This document shows positions 19,143-27,153 of a DNA stretch of 46,118 nucleotides, in pieces. A program made the position numbers and the translations under genes. The stretch spans positions 1 through 46,118 of the forward strand of contig CAIMSU010000213.1 in NCBI GenBank assembly GCA_903844155.1, written 5' to 3'. Position 1 is the first letter of the stretch, and every line of letters begins with the position of its first letter. The notes beneath the pieces were generated by a model, which did no database searches, was not told the origin of the DNA, and worked only from the letters and a program-made list of their open reading frames with translations. Origin of the DNA: an uncultured Pseudomonadota bacterium (GTDB lineage Bacteria > Myxococcota_A > UBA796 > SXON01).

Positions 19143-19303
19143 TTAGCGTTGACAATGCCGACTCCGTCGATGATCCGCATCCCTGCGCCACAACCGGGGC
19201 ATGCGGGCTACGTGCGCGGCCGTCACAATTCCGATACTGCTCACGCGTCGACGCGGTCACCGCCCGACTTCCACCTCCCCTCAACTCCTCCGGAGCCCTG
19301 ACC

Positions 19304-19597
19304 ATGAACAAGAAAGAACTCGTCGCGAAGCTCGCCAAGAACACCGGCCTCTCCCAGGCCAAGGCCGCCGAGGTCGTCAACTGCCTCTTTGACGCCGACC
19401 CCGGCCACGGCATCATCGCCGTCGAGCTGGACGGCGGCCGCAAGGTCACCATCCCCGGCTTCGGCACGTTCGGCACCAAGAAGCGCGCCGCCCGCACCGG
19501 CACGAACCCGGCGAACGGCAAGAAGATCGCCATCGCCGCGAAGTCCTACGCGTTCTTCAAGCCGGGCAAGACCCTGCGCGAGCGCGTCGCGGTCTGA
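19304..19597 (+). CDS. hup: HU-family DNA-binding protein
   Basis: A 97-residue histone-like protein. MNKKELVAKLAKNTGLSQAK, the GFGTF turn (GFGTFGTKKRAARTGTNP) and the C-terminal AFFKPGKTLRERV match HU beta-arm and body regions. The arm has TNPANGKK. Slightly longer than typical HU because of a short insertion near FDADPGHGIIAVELDGG. Start ATG 19304 with GGAG about 9 bases upstream, and a terminator at 19621-19677. Nucleoid packing protein. Confidence 0.95.
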   Translation: MNKKELVAKLAKNTGLSQAKAAEVVNCLFDADPGHGIIAVELDGGRKVTIPGFGTFGTKKRAARTGTNPANGKKIAIAAKSYAFFKPGKTLRERVAV

Positions 19598-19620
19598 TCC
19601 GCGAGGGGCCAGGACATCGG

Positions 19621-19677
19621 GCCCCGACCCCAGGCCCCCGGCTCAGCTTCGGCTGGGTCGGGGGTTTGGCCTTTTTC
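19621..19677 (+). terminator. rho-independent terminator of hup
   Basis: CCCGACC (about 19624-19630) pairs with GGTCGGG (19656-19662) and CAGC-TTCG-GCTG forms the tip of the stem. It is followed by TTTGGCCTTTTTCT. It leads straight into repeat copy D. Confidence 0.75.
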
Positions 19678-19745
19678 TGGCGGCCTTGCTCGGCCCCGCA
19701 CCCTTCAAAGTCGCCTGCGGAACGGCCGTTTGCCCCGCCGCCGTT
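19671..19745. repeat. interspersed intergenic repeat, copy D
   Basis: The most divergent of the four copies: CTTTTTCTGGCGGCCTTGCTCGG, then TGCGGAACGGCCG and CCCCGCCGCCG. Directly after the hup terminator. Confidence 0.5.
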
Positions 19746-19767
19746 CCAGGGCCTGGCGCGCGCGTCG

Positions 19768-20925
19768 CTACTGCTGTTGCGCCCACGCCAACACCTTCGC
19801 GCGCTCCTCCGGTGTCATGTTTGTCATGTTCCCGAGCGGCATCTGGTTTGTGCCGACCATCGTCACGATCTTCGGCGCGACGGCGACGGCATGGGCCTCC
19901 GTGTCGAGCACAAGCCCCAACGGTGGCGCGGTGAACCCGCCGAGGCTCGGCGCGGTGGAATGGCAAGGTGAGCAGCGGGTGGTCACGACAGGGGCGACTT
20001 CCTCCCACGACACCGCTGCCGTCGGCTTTCCCGTCGGCCACGGCGCCATCGCGAGTACGATGGCTACGCCGCTCGCGACCGACGCTGCGACCCAGGGCCC
20101 GTAGGGCAACCCCTTCCCCTTGAGGTTGAAGATGTGCCGGATCATGACACCGACCGCACCGACGGCGGCCAACACAAGCCACCCGTACTCCGCGCCGTAG
20201 GTGAAGGGAAAGTGGTTTGAGACCATCACAAAAAGCACGGGCAACGTGAAGTAGTTGTTGTGCAGGGACCGTAGCCCCCCCTCCGCGCCGATTGTCAGGT
20301 CCGCCGGCAGCCCCTCAGCTGCGCGCTTCACCATCCTGCGTTGTGAGGGAATGATGACGAAGTAGACGTTGGCCGCCATGATCGTGCCCATCATCGCGCC
20401 AACGTGCATGTACGCAGCGCGCGCGGGCAGCAGGTGCGAGAGCCCCCACGCCGCGCCGACGAGCAGCCCGTAGACCAACGCGCCGAACACAGCCGGCCGG
20501 TTGACGAGCGGCGTCTTGCACAGCCGATCGTAGACGAACCAGGCCACGGGCAGCGCTGCGACGCCCACGGCGACCGCCTCGCCAGCGGGCAGCGGGCCTG
20601 CCATCCACGCGCTCGCGTTCAGCCAGTACACGACCGTCAGTAGCCCGACGCCGGACAGCCAGGTTGTGTAGGCCTCCCAATAGAACCAATGCAACGGCTC
20701 GGGCAGCTTGTCGACCGTATAGCCCTTCTTCAACGCCCGGTAGAAGGCGCCACCGTGCACCGACCACACGTCCCCGATGATCTCGCCGTCGGGCCCGGGC
20801 GGCACCGGTCGCACGTTGTTGTTCAGCCAGTTGAAGTAGAAGCTCGCCCCGATCCAGGCGGCTCCAGCGATGAGGTGCAGCCAGCGGAGCGCGAGGTGGG
20901 CCCAGTCCAGCAGGTACGGCAGCAT
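19768..20925 (-). CDS. puuD: urate hydroxylase PuuD with C-terminal cytochrome c
   Basis: About 385 residues. Eight or so membrane segments in the N-terminal part (for example WLHLIAGAAWIGASFYF near the start) match the PuuD membrane domain that converts urate to 5-hydroxyisourate. The C-terminal part is a periplasmic cytochrome c with TRCSPCHS (CxxCH), which carries away the electrons. Start ATG 20925, near the usual family start, not the longer frame to 21015. It is divergent from the allantoinase operon and supplies its substrate, which is a strong functional context. Confidence 0.92.
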   Translation of the reverse strand: MLPYLLDWAHLALRWLHLIAGAAWIGASFYFNWLNNNVRPVPPGPDGEIIGDVWSVHGGAFYRALKKGYTVDKLPEPLHWFYWEAYTTWLSGVGLLTVVYWLNASAWMAGPLPAGEAVAVGVAALPVAWFVYDRLCKTPLVNRPAVFGALVYGLLVGAAWGLSHLLPARAAYMHVGAMMGTIMAANVYFVIIPSQRRMVKRAAEGLPADLTIGAEGGLRSLHNNYFTLPVLFVMVSNHFPFTYGAEYGWLVLAAVGAVGVMIRHIFNLKGKGLPYGPWVAASVASGVAIVLAMAPWPTGKPTAAVSWEEVAPVVTTRCSPCHSTAPSLGGFTAPPLGLVLDTEAHAVAVAPKIVTMVGTNQMPLGNMTNMTPEERAKVLAWAQQQ

Positions 20926-20959
20926 CTGGCGGGGTAACCTGCGATCCCAAGAGTCGCCG

Positions 20960-21118
20960 ATGCCCTGGACCGCCGCCCTCGCCCCCGCCCTGATATTCAC
21001 ATTCGGCGCCGGCATCCTCGGCTTCGGACTCTTCCTCTCGCGAGGACGGGCCGTTGCGGCGCGTCAGGCCGAGCGCGACCGAGCCGGAGAGGCCAACACG
21101 GGCGCTGGCGAAGGATAG
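20960..21118 (+). CDS. small single-pass membrane protein
   Basis: A 52-residue protein: MPWTAALAPALIFTFGAGIL, LGFGLFLSRGRAVAARQAER. One hydrophobic helix (about 5-28) then a basic, Arg-rich tail. It starts with ATG 34 bases from the start of puuD and ends 8 bases before allB, at the head of the urate-breakdown operon. Not recognised; a role with PuuD or in the pathway's membrane step is a guess. Confidence 0.5.
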   Translation: MPWTAALAPALIFTFGAGILGFGLFLSRGRAVAARQAERDRAGEANTGAGEG

Positions 21119-21126
21119 AACGACGG

Positions 21127-22443
21127 ATGCTCTCGATCTCAGCCGAACGCGTGCTCATCGACGGCGCGCTGCGGCGCGCGACCGTTCACGTTTACGACGG
21201 GCGGATTGTGGGCGTGACCGCGGAGGCCAGCGAGCCGACCGTCGCGCTCGATGCTGGGACGGTCCTGATGCCCGCGCTGGTCGACACGCACGTCCACCTG
21301 AACGAGCCAGGGCGCGCGGAGTGGGAAGGGTTCGATACCGGGACAAAATCGGCCGCGAAGGGAGGTATCACGACGGTCGTGGACATGCCGCTGAACTGCA
21401 TCCCGGTGACGACCTCGCTGGCCGCGCTGGAGACGAAGCTGGCGGCGGCTCGGGCCGCAAAACTGTGGACCGACGTTGGTTTCTGGGGCGGGGTGGTCCC
21501 CGGCAACACCGCTGAGCTGGCGCCGATGATCACCGCCGGTGCCCTGGGCTTCAAGTGCTTCACGTGCCCCTCGGGCATCGACGAATTCCCGGCGTCGACG
21601 GAGCGCGACGTGCTCGACGCCATGCGCGTCCTGGCTCCCCGTGGCGTGCCCCTGCTCGTCCACGCCGAACTGGAGACGGAAGGGCCTGTGCTCGTCGGAG
21701 AAGCCTCCTCCTACCTACGTTACCTGCACAGTCGGCCGCGCGCATGGGAGGACGCGGCGGTTGCCATGGTCATCCGCTCGGTGCGCACGACGGGCTGCCG
21801 GGCCCACATCGTCCACCTCTCCTCATCCTCGGCGCTCGCGCAGATCCGGGCGGCGAAGGCGGAGGGTTTGCCGCTGACGTGTGAGACCTGCCCGCACTAC
21901 CTGGTGCTTTGCGCGGAGGAGATCCCGGACGGCGCCACCGAGTACAAGTGCGCGCCGCCGATCCGGGAGCGCGGCAACCGGGAGCTGCTCTGGGCCGGCC
22001 TGGCGGACGGCACCATCGACTTTGTCACCTCAGACCATTCGCCCTGCACCCCGGCGTTGAAGCTCAAGGAATCCGGGGACTTCGCGAAGGCCTGGGGCGG
22101 AATCGCGTCGGTCCAGCTCGGCCTGCCGAACGTGTGGACCGCCGCCCGTGCGCGCGGCGTGTCGATCGAGACGGTGCACCGCTGGCTGTCCAGCGGTCCA
22201 GGCCGGTTTGTGCAAGGTACAGCGCCGCGGATCGCCGTCGGCGAGCCCGCCAACCTCGTCGCCTTCCGTCCCGACGACGAGTCCACCATCGCCGCGTCTG
22301 ACCTGCTCTTTCGTCATCCGCTCACCCCGTACCTGGGGCGCACGGTGCGAGGCGCCGTCAGCGCAACCTGGCTCCGCGGCGAGCCCGCGCTCGACGCCCC
22401 GCGCGGCCGCCTCCTCCTTCGCCCCCTCACGGAGCCCAATTGA
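21127..22443 (+). CDS. allB: allantoinase
   Basis: A 438-residue dihydroorotase-type amidohydrolase that hydrolyses allantoin to allantoate. Metal ligands are in place: His55 and His57 in DTHVHLNE, the carbamylated Lys143 in GFKCF, His179 in VHAE, His230 in HIVHLSSS and Asp303 in TSDHSP. Its stop overlaps the TTG of the next gene (TTGA). It is the third step of the pathway after HIU hydrolase and OHCU decarboxylase. Confidence 0.95.
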   Translation: MLSISAERVLIDGALRRATVHVYDGRIVGVTAEASEPTVALDAGTVLMPALVDTHVHLNEPGRAEWEGFDTGTKSAAKGGITTVVDMPLNCIPVTTSLAALETKLAAARAAKLWTDVGFWGGVVPGNTAELAPMITAGALGFKCFTCPSGIDEFPASTERDVLDAMRVLAPRGVPLLVHAELETEGPVLVGEASSYLRYLHSRPRAWEDAAVAMVIRSVRTTGCRAHIVHLSSSSALAQIRAAKAEGLPLTCETCPHYLVLCAEEIPDGATEYKCAPPIRERGNRELLWAGLADGTIDFVTSDHSPCTPALKLKESGDFAKAWGGIASVQLGLPNVWTAARARGVSIETVHRWLSSGPGRFVQGTAPRIAVGEPANLVAFRPDDESTIAASDLLFRHPLTPYLGRTVRGAVSATWLRGEPALDAPRGRLLLRPLTEPN

Positions 22444-23948
22444 GCGCCACGGTCACCACCACCTTCGCCGGCCTCGTCGACCTGGCGTCCGCGGAGCTCG
22501 GCGGAAAAGCCATGCTTTGCTCCGACGACTTCTTCGCCGGCATGGAAAACCTGCTCAAGCCGGAGCCCGCGGCCTTCGACCCCAACGCCTACACCGACCG
22601 CGGCAAGCTCATGGACGGCTGGGAGTCGCGGCGCAAGCGCGTCCCCGGTCACGACTGGTGCATCGTCCGCCTCGGCGCGCCCGGCACCGTCCGCGTGGTC
22701 GACATCGACACCGCGTTCTTCCTGGGTAATCACCCGCCCTTCGCGAGCGTGTACGCCTGCCACGCCCCCGGCGCCACGCCCGAGCACCTTCGGGACCACG
22801 TCGACTGGACCGCGATCGTGCCGGAGATGCCGCTGCGGCGCGGCTCATCGAACCTCGCGCTGGCCTCGGACGCGCGCGAGTGGACGCACGTGAAGCTGGA
22901 CATCTACCCGGACGGCGGCGTCGCCCGGCTACGGGTTTATGGAACGCCAACGCCCACATCTACAGAGGAGCCGATCGACCTCATCGGCACGCTGAACGGC
23001 GGTCGCGCGGTGGCGTGCTCGGATGCCTTCTTCGCCTCGATGGACAACCTCTTGTTGCCCCACCGCGCGCCGCACATGGGCCACGGCTGGGAGACCCGTC
23101 GCAGCCGCCCGCCCGGCGAGGACTGGATCATCGTGCGGCTCGGGCAGGTCGGACGCGTCCAACGCCTCGTGGCGGACACGCACCACTTCAAGGGGAACTA
23201 CCCCGATCGTTGCGCCGTGGACGGCATCCTCTGGCCCGACGCGCCCCCGCACGCGCTCGTGCAATCGCGCGACTGGTCGCCCGTGAGCCCGTCGACCAAG
23301 CTCCACGCCGACAGCGCCCACAACCTCGACGTCACGGACGAGGGGCCCTGGTCGCACCTGCGACTGCGCATCCTCCCCGACGGGGGCGTCTCGCGATTGC
23401 GGGCGTTTGGCGTGCCGACTGGCGGCGTAGCGCGGTCGATGGACCCGGGGCTGGCTCGGATCGCCCGGGCAACGGACGCAGAGCTGCACGCCGTCTGTGC
23501 GTCCCGGCGCTGGGTTGAGGCGATGCGGCGGATGATCTCGGACGGCGGCCCGGTTTCTCGCGCGCACCTGTACGGCGCCGCCGAAGCAGCGTGGTGGCAG
23601 CTTGGCGACGGGGACTGGCTCGAAGCGTTCCGCGGGCACCCCCCCATCGGCGCCACCGCTGCAACGCTGCAACCGCACCAGGCCGCGGAGCAGTCCGGAA
23701 TCACCGGGGCGGACGCCACCACACGCGCCGCGCTGACCGATGGAAATCGCACCTATTTCGAGCGTTTTGGATGGATCTTCCTCGTCTGTGCCAGCGGGAA
23801 GACCGCGCCGCAGATGCTCGCCCTCCTCAACGAACGCCTCCCCAACGACCCCGCCGCCGAGCTGCGCATCGCCGCCGGCGAGGAGGCGAAGATCACGCGA
23901 TTGCGCCTCGACACGCTGGTCGCCTCGCCCCTCCACGGAGCCCCATGA
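22440..23948 (+). CDS. allantoicase fused to OHCU decarboxylase
   Basis: A 502-residue fusion. Residues about 1-170 and 180-325 are the two repeats of allantoicase, seen in paired motifs such as CSDDFFAGMENLL and CSDAFFASMDNLL, DGWESRR and HGWETRR. Residues about 335-500 are an OHCU decarboxylase (UraD/PucL type), with HPPIG (catalytic His), AEQSGITGAD and ERFGWIFLVCASGKT, and LNERLPNDPAAELRIAAGEEAKI. The product handles the last two steps not covered by allB or HIU hydrolase: OHCU to S-allantoin and allantoate to glyoxylate plus urea. Start TTG 22440 (TTGA overlap) with GGAG 7 bases upstream. Confidence 0.9.
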   Translation: MSATVTTTFAGLVDLASAELGGKAMLCSDDFFAGMENLLKPEPAAFDPNAYTDRGKLMDGWESRRKRVPGHDWCIVRLGAPGTVRVVDIDTAFFLGNHPPFASVYACHAPGATPEHLRDHVDWTAIVPEMPLRRGSSNLALASDAREWTHVKLDIYPDGGVARLRVYGTPTPTSTEEPIDLIGTLNGGRAVACSDAFFASMDNLLLPHRAPHMGHGWETRRSRPPGEDWIIVRLGQVGRVQRLVADTHHFKGNYPDRCAVDGILWPDAPPHALVQSRDWSPVSPSTKLHADSAHNLDVTDEGPWSHLRLRILPDGGVSRLRAFGVPTGGVARSMDPGLARIARATDAELHAVCASRRWVEAMRRMISDGGPVSRAHLYGAAEAAWWQLGDGDWLEAFRGHPPIGATAATLQPHQAAEQSGITGADATTRAALTDGNRTYFERFGWIFLVCASGKTAPQMLALLNERLPNDPAAELRIAAGEEAKITRLRLDTLVASPLHGAP

Positions 23949-24274
23949 GCATCACCACGCACATCCTGGACCTCGCTCGCGGAAAACCCGCTGCCGCCGT
24001 GAACATCCGCCTCGTCGCCCCGGACGGCACGGTGCGCAACGGCGCGACCGACGCGGACGGCCGCTGCCGCTCCCTGCTCGCTCCGGGCCAGCTCACGATC
24101 GGCATCTGGCGCCTGGAGTTCGACGTCGGCGACTACCACGCCCGCCTCGCCCCGGACGACGTGCCCTTCTACCCCCGGGCCATGGTGGAGTTCGAGGTCG
24201 TCGACCCCTCCCAGCACTTCCACATTCCCCTGTTGCTAAGCCCGTTTGGCTACTCCACCTACCGCGGATCCTGA
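23945..24274 (+). CDS. uraH: 5-hydroxyisourate hydrolase
   Basis: A 109-residue transthyretin-related hydrolase. THILDLARGKPA near the start and the C-terminal YRGS (SPFGYSTYRGS) are hallmarks; the catalytic His and Arg are in THIL and in the RLEF/FHIPLLLSP regions. ATG 23945 overlaps the previous stop (ATGA), so it is translated with the fusion. It converts 5-hydroxyisourate, made by PuuD, to OHCU. Confidence 0.95.
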   Translation: MSITTHILDLARGKPAAAVNIRLVAPDGTVRNGATDADGRCRSLLAPGQLTIGIWRLEFDVGDYHARLAPDDVPFYPRAMVEFEVVDPSQHFHIPLLLSPFGYSTYRGS

Positions 24275-24277
24275 ACG

Positions 24278-24484
24278 CTACCCGAGGTGCAGGGGGACCG
24301 TCTCGCGGTGGCCACCGAGATAGCGCCGGTAGTGAAACCCGGCTTTACTGGCCGAGAAATAGACGCCGCGGCCGTTCAGCCCGAGCCGCAGGCCCCAGAA
24401 GCCGAAGGAGACTCCGAAGCCCCCCGACCCAACGTTCAGGCGGAGCGGGCCGAACTTGAAGCCGCGGGAGAACCAGAAGGACAT
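24278..24484 (-). CDS. DUF4236-domain protein
   Basis: A 68-residue glycine-rich protein: FKFGPLRLNVGSGGFGVSFG then FWGLRLGLNGRGVYFSAS matches the DUF4236 pattern of short Gly/Arg repeats. ATG 24484 has GGAGG 7 bases upstream. It ends 4 bases from the uraH stop on the other strand. Function unknown. Confidence 0.82.
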   Translation of the reverse strand: MSFWFSRGFKFGPLRLNVGSGGFGVSFGFWGLRLGLNGRGVYFSASKAGFHYRRYLGGHRETVPLHLG

Positions 24485-24494
24485 GGAACCTCCG

Positions 24495-26315
24495 TTATCG
24501 CGTCGCCGGTCCGCGTCTTTCCAGCACGATCAGGAGCGCCCCGGCAGGCAGTCCAACGGCGGGGTCAGGCACCAGACGCACGGCGTTGCCGGTGAGATAC
24601 CCAAGTAGAACATCGTCAGTAGCGGAACCTGCACCGCCGCCGAGCGACGACGCAAGCTCGGCAAACGTGCCCTCGCGCGGCGACGGCCGGATCGACAAGC
24701 TGGCACCACGAAGCGACAGCAGGCTGTCAAGCACCTCACCGATCACGAAGTCCGCGAGGTTCTGCGCGAGCAACATGGCCACCAGCTCGGTGCTGATGAG
24801 GAAGTCTCCGCCTTGCTCCTCGCGGCTCAGGTGGTCCCGGGTTGGCCCGTGGTGTACCTCGGTGATCGTCCGACACCCCGCCACCCGCTTGTTGGCGTGC
24901 CGGTTGAGCAGCAGCTCCACGGCGAACGCGTCGCACGTCCGCACCCTCGAGCTGTCCGACGCGAGGATCACGACGACGTCGGCCGGCACGGGGTCCTCGC
25001 GCGCGACGGTCAGCGGATCGCGTTTGTCGACCTTCACCTCCAGACCGACAGCCCGCGCGGCAGCCTGATCGGCGACGCTCCTCGCAGCGGGGCTGGCCTG
25101 GGGCGTCACGCGGACCGCGAGCCCCTCGCCAAGCACCTCCGGGAGCTTCTCCAGCAGCGCAGAAAGCGACGCATTGGCGCCGAGGATCTGCACCGTTCGC
25201 GGTGGTTTTGCGGCGTCCACACTCCGCACGTCCGCGTCGACCGGGGCCGCCGAGCTTCTGCGAAGGACGACGACGCCCGGTCTCTCCGCGGACGAGCGCG
25301 TCAGCGCGATCTCGCGCGCGTTCGGCGAGCCGCTCGCCATCGCGAAGTCAACCTCGTCAAACTGGACGAGGGACCGGAGGACGTCTCCCAACCCCGGGTG
25401 CGCGACGCAGAGCGCCAGGACCGACCCCACGGTGTCCACGGGGTGGAGCACCCGAAGCTTGACGCGCGTCTGCCCGGCGACCGCGACCATCAGGCGCCTC
25501 TCTGCCTCTGCCGCCTCTTTTCCGCACGCCTCCGTCACGACGACCACGCGAATCTCCGGCGCACCCGCCTTGACCACAGCCGCAGCCCTTCGGATCGCGA
25601 GCAGGCTCACGAACGCGAGGCTCACAGGGTCGGACGGCCCGCCGTCGTCCGCACGGGTCGGCTTCGGGGGCAGCAACAGGATCGCCTTCGCAGTCCCAGC
25701 GCGCACCTTGCGCAGGGCACCCTCGCGCTGACGGTCCCCGGTGCGCACCACGACCCTCGGCTCCAGGCGCAATCCCGTCGCTTCGCGCGCGACCTCCAAC
25801 TGCGCCTCCACCGCCGCTTCAATCTCGGCTCGCGGCGAGGCGCTCAAGATCACCACCACCGCGCGCTTCTCGGCCTGCGCCAGCTCGCTCACGATCACCG
25901 GTACGCGACTGTCAAAGCCAAGGATCAGGTAGTGCCCCCGCTCGACGACCGGGCTCAAGCCGAGCCCAAGCACCCCGACCCGCTCGGCCATCTTGCTTGT
26001 GAGCACCGAGGTGAGCACGGCCACGCCGATGACCCCGGAGACCGTCGCCATCGTGGCCAACGCGCGAAGGCTGTCCGGGTCCCCGGCCATGGTGCCGCCA
26101 TCCAGAAAACGCGTCAGGGCCCACCAGATCGCGTCGCTCCCGCTCGGCGCTCGTGTGTCGAGGTGGGTGAGCGCCACCGCCCAGCCCGCGATCACCGCGA
26201 CGGCGAGCGCAAACAGCACGGCCACTTGCAGGAGCGGCTGCCGCTCGAGGAACCGGTCGGCGCGGTAACTCACGACCGCCTTGATCTCGTTCCATCCGTC
26301 CCGCGCGTCAAGCAT
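24495..26315 (-). CDS. CASTOR/POLLUX-type ion channel protein
   Basis: About 606 residues. Two membrane helices (around 40 and 95) flank a pore-like stretch WWALTRFLDGGTMAGD. The rest has a repeated Rossmann-type RCK-like module (for example YLILGFDSRVPVIVSELA and VVILASDSSRVR) with the family's ligand-binding folds. Members gate cation channels, and plant homologues work in symbiosis calcium signalling. Start ATG 26315, with GGAGG 8 bases upstream; a TTG 5 codons earlier is less likely. Ends just past DUF4236. Confidence 0.8.
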   Translation of the reverse strand: MLDARDGWNEIKAVVSYRADRFLERQPLLQVAVLFALAVAVIAGWAVALTHLDTRAPSGSDAIWWALTRFLDGGTMAGDPDSLRALATMATVSGVIGVAVLTSVLTSKMAERVGVLGLGLSPVVERGHYLILGFDSRVPVIVSELAQAEKRAVVVILSASPRAEIEAAVEAQLEVAREATGLRLEPRVVVRTGDRQREGALRKVRAGTAKAILLLPPKPTRADDGGPSDPVSLAFVSLLAIRRAAAVVKAGAPEIRVVVVTEACGKEAAEAERRLMVAVAGQTRVKLRVLHPVDTVGSVLALCVAHPGLGDVLRSLVQFDEVDFAMASGSPNAREIALTRSSAERPGVVVLRRSSAAPVDADVRSVDAAKPPRTVQILGANASLSALLEKLPEVLGEGLAVRVTPQASPAARSVADQAAARAVGLEVKVDKRDPLTVAREDPVPADVVVILASDSSRVRTCDAFAVELLLNRHANKRVAGCRTITEVHHGPTRDHLSREEQGGDFLISTELVAMLLAQNLADFVIGEVLDSLLSLRGASLSIRPSPREGTFAELASSLGGGAGSATDDVLLGYLTGNAVRLVPDPAVGLPAGALLIVLERRGPATR

Positions 26316-26361
26316 TCCCGGTTCCTCCAACGCCCGGTATCCCGACCACCGGGGTAGGGTG

Positions 26362-26435
26362 TACCCCCGACCGGATTCGAACCGGTGACCCCAGGTTTAG
26401 GAAACCTGTGCTCTATCCATCTGAGCTACGGGAGT
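26362..26435 (-). tRNA. tRNA-Arg (CCT anticodon)
   Basis: A 74-nt cloverleaf on the minus strand. The acceptor pairs ACTCCCG with CGGGGGT, the D arm is GCTC...GAGC, the anticodon stem CAGGT/ACCTG carries loop TTCCTAA with CCT at 26399-26401 (as agg on the plus strand), and the T arm is ACCGG TTCGAAT CCGGT. No CCA is encoded. It reads AGG codons. Confidence 0.96.
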
Positions 26436-26564
26436 GTGAATGGAGCATAACCATGGGCGGCGCAGCGCACGGTCGACCCCACGCTCCCAGAACCGCCGCA
26501 GGCGCACGCTCTGCGCGCGCGGGACCGTGACTCAGCGGCTCACAGGTGGCCAGCCACCCGCCTC

Positions 26565-27050
26565 TCAGCCGCCCGGCGACAGGCTGACCGAGATCGTGGT
26601 CGATCCCGTCATGTCCGTGCACGCGATCGTCATGTTCGTCGTGTCCTTCGTGTAGATCAGCGCGGTGGTCCCGCCCATGTCGGACTGGGTGGTGAGCTTC
26701 GCGCCCGTGCCGTCCGCCCAGGTCTTGATGACCTTGCACGCGTCCGACGGGCTGCCGGAGCCGGACAGGATGATGCTGGCGGAGTCGCCCTGATCGGAGC
26801 AGACGGTGGTCTTGAAGCCGGAGGGGGCGGTGAGGCCCCAGTCCTTGAACTTGCCGCACGCGCCATCGACAGCGGAGCCAGCCGAAGCGCCGCTGCTCGA
26901 CGAGGAGCTGGATGCCGCGGGGGCCTCGGTGGGCTCGGTCGTTCCGCCGCCCTTGAGGTTCTCCATCTGCGAGGAGACCTGGTCCATGTCGCCACAGCAA
27001 CAGGCCCCGATGGCGACGATGATTCCGGCGACGGGGATGAACAACTTCAT
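26565..27050 (-). CDS. small hypothetical lipoprotein
   Basis: A 161-residue protein. MKLFIPVAGIIVAIGACCCG gives a signal ending in a lipobox-like IGAC. A Ser-rich, low-complexity linker follows (about 48-60), then a compact domain with four cysteines (CGKFKDWG, CSDQGDS, CKVIKTW and CTDMTGS). Start ATG 27050 with GGAG 8 bases upstream. Function unknown. Confidence 0.78.
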   Translation of the reverse strand: MKLFIPVAGIIVAIGACCCGDMDQVSSQMENLKGGGTTEPTEAPAASSSSSSSGASAGSAVDGACGKFKDWGLTAPSGFKTTVCSDQGDSASIILSGSGSPSDACKVIKTWADGTGAKLTTQSDMGGTTALIYTKDTTNMTIACTDMTGSTTISVSLSPGG

Positions 27051-27153
27051 GGAAAACTCCGGTGGAAGCCGCCGGATCAGCCCGGCCGGGCCGCCGCGGC
27101 CCAACCAGGTGCGCGACTGCGCGGCTTCCTACCCCGTCCAGGCGTTTCGCGCT

